Shown here piece by piece: positions 21,409 through 22,071 of a DNA stretch of 22,071 nt (its first letter is position 1; every line of letters begins with the position of its first letter). The notes beneath the pieces are model-generated. The model ran no database searches, was not told the DNA's origin, and saw only the letters and a program-made list of their open reading frames with translations. The stretch is from IMG/VR virus record IMGVR_UViG_3300025133_000660, positions 1 through 22,071 of that record; one strand, given 5' to 3'. The translations under genes were made by a program, and so were the position numbers. This stretch comes from a virus.

Positions 21409-21895
21409 AAAAATCTGTTAACTCCCAATTTTTTTTTATTCTTTCTGCCAAATTATCTAACATCATATTTATTGTCGAATAACTAATATTAGCTTTTTTT
21501 GAAAATGAATATTTATTGCCTCTACATACTAATAATTGTTCAAGTAATTGTTTATCCATTCCTTTTAATGATTCAAGCAAATCACTTAATCTCTCCTCCT
21601 TAAAACTTATAATTTCTGTTTTTTCGATTCCTGTTAAATCAGATCTTATGTTTTTATGCTGAATATATTTTTTGTAATAAGCACCCTCTTTTGAATAAAG
21701 AAGCAATACGCATATTTTATAAACGTAATTTTTAAGTTTATTATCAGCATTTAGCTCTAAAATAAAATCTTTTCCTTTCTCGAATAATATTAAAAGAACT
21801 TCTTGCCTATAATCCTCTAATGCCGGAACTCTATAATGTTTGCCTATATTTTCAATATACACTTCTAATTCCTTGACAATCATTGTAAAGTCCAT
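21401..21895 (-). CDS. sigma-70-like phage transcription factor
   Basis: 164 residues. Residues about 25-75 look like sigma region 2: ALEDYRQEVLLILFEKGK at 25-42, a helix NKLKNYVYKICVLLLY at 52-67, and the aromatic KEGAYYKKYIQH. After a linker, residues about 104-155 (LSDLLESLKGMDKQLLEQLL, YSFSKKANISYSTINMMLDN, AERIKKNW) fit region 4 with a helix-turn-helix. Such divergent sigma-like genes are often found just before the terminase genes of Bacteroidota phages, where they turn on late genes. It is the natural candidate reader of the repeated motif at 4096, 6391 and 16275 (inference). The start gives a 32-nt gap to the cut-off gene before it; an ATG four codons in is possible. Confidence 0.65.
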   Translation of the reverse strand: MDFTMIVKELEVYIENIGKHYRVPALEDYRQEVLLILFEKGKDFILELNADNKLKNYVYKICVLLLYSKEGAYYKKYIQHKNIRSDLTGIEKTEIISFKEERLSDLLESLKGMDKQLLEQLLVCRGNKYSFSKKANISYSTINMMLDNLAERIKKNWELTDFYE

Positions 21896-21927
21896 TCATG
21901 GTAAATGGTAAAGTTAAAGAAATTTTT

Positions 21928-22071
21928 TTATATACTTTTTTTCCTCAAATCCTCCAATTCTTTAATGATGTTTAAAAAATCTTCAAACTCAAGTGTTATG
22001 TAATCCCTTTCATGATTCTTTGTGAATACTACAACGGGCATTTTTCTTTGAGGAGCATCGTTTCTGGACTG
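21928..22071 (-). CDS. small hypothetical protein (5' end outside window)
   Basis: The frame is open from the window edge to the TAA at 21930-21928 and codes for 47 residues, with a possible internal ATG at 22041. The visible sequence has a strand (MPVVVFTKNHERDYITLEF) and a helix (DFLNIIKELEDLRKKS). The pattern is that of a small phage protein upstream of the sigma-like gene; no function is known to me. The start is outside the window. Confidence 0.55.
   Translation of the reverse strand, partial: QSRNDAPQRKMPVVVFTKNHERDYITLEFEDFLNIIKELEDLRKKSI

Noticed and set aside
1-22071. tRNA, rRNA, CRISPR array, insertion sequence, integrase, att site
   Set aside because: I looked on both strands and found no tRNA-like fold, spaced repeat array, transposase or recombinase, and no long terminal repeats.

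Overview
The window looks like the late, structural part of a tailed phage or prophage of the Bacteroidota, most likely of a flavobacterial host. The DNA is very AT-rich. Every convincing gene lies on the minus strand, so transcription runs from high to low coordinates. Genes are packed with 4-15 nt overlaps (ATGA, TAATG). Several protein types (XkdF-like protease, the MACE-type tube-like protein, the DUF6712-like connector, the DGTVAQIEP-type scaffold) are ones I associate with Flavobacterium and Cellulophaga siphophages. Family assignments come from recognition of sequence, not from a search.

In transcription order: a cut-off small gene (21928-22071); a divergent sigma-factor-like gene (21401-21895); three small genes, one with two membrane segments; a compact ParB / glycosyltransferase / glycosyltransferase operon (20795-18750); small and large terminase (18713-17210); a moron-like two-gene cassette with a lipoprotein, preceded by repeats and followed by a strong terminator (17209-16399). 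Next comes the tail module: a tail assembly chaperone with a -1 frameshift site, a neck/tail completion protein, two large tail-tip or baseplate-like proteins, a hidden 49-residue gene, a C1q-like fibre protein, a CxxC-cluster protein and the tape measure (16267-7022). Then the head module: protease, scaffold, major capsid (7016-4744). It continues with a tube-like protein, a hidden 50-residue gene, a small structural protein, a portal with an unusual C-terminal extension, two connector-like genes, and a LamG protein cut by the window start.

The most interesting points are: (1) the ParB plus two tandem DDD-motif glycosyltransferases beside the terminase, a candidate DNA (or virion) glycosylation system; (2) a textbook A AAA AAG slippery site in the tail chaperone; (3) an 18-bp promoter-like motif, TCAAAWATTTCACATATA, found three times and only in intergenic gaps, which may be read by the phage sigma-like protein; (4) a moron-like lipoprotein cassette followed by helically phased A-tracts; (5) a portal carrying a winged-helix-like segment and a Cys/His C-terminal domain; and (6) tail genes placed before head genes, with portal after capsid. 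I saw no tRNA, rRNA, CRISPR array, insertion sequence, integrase or attachment site.
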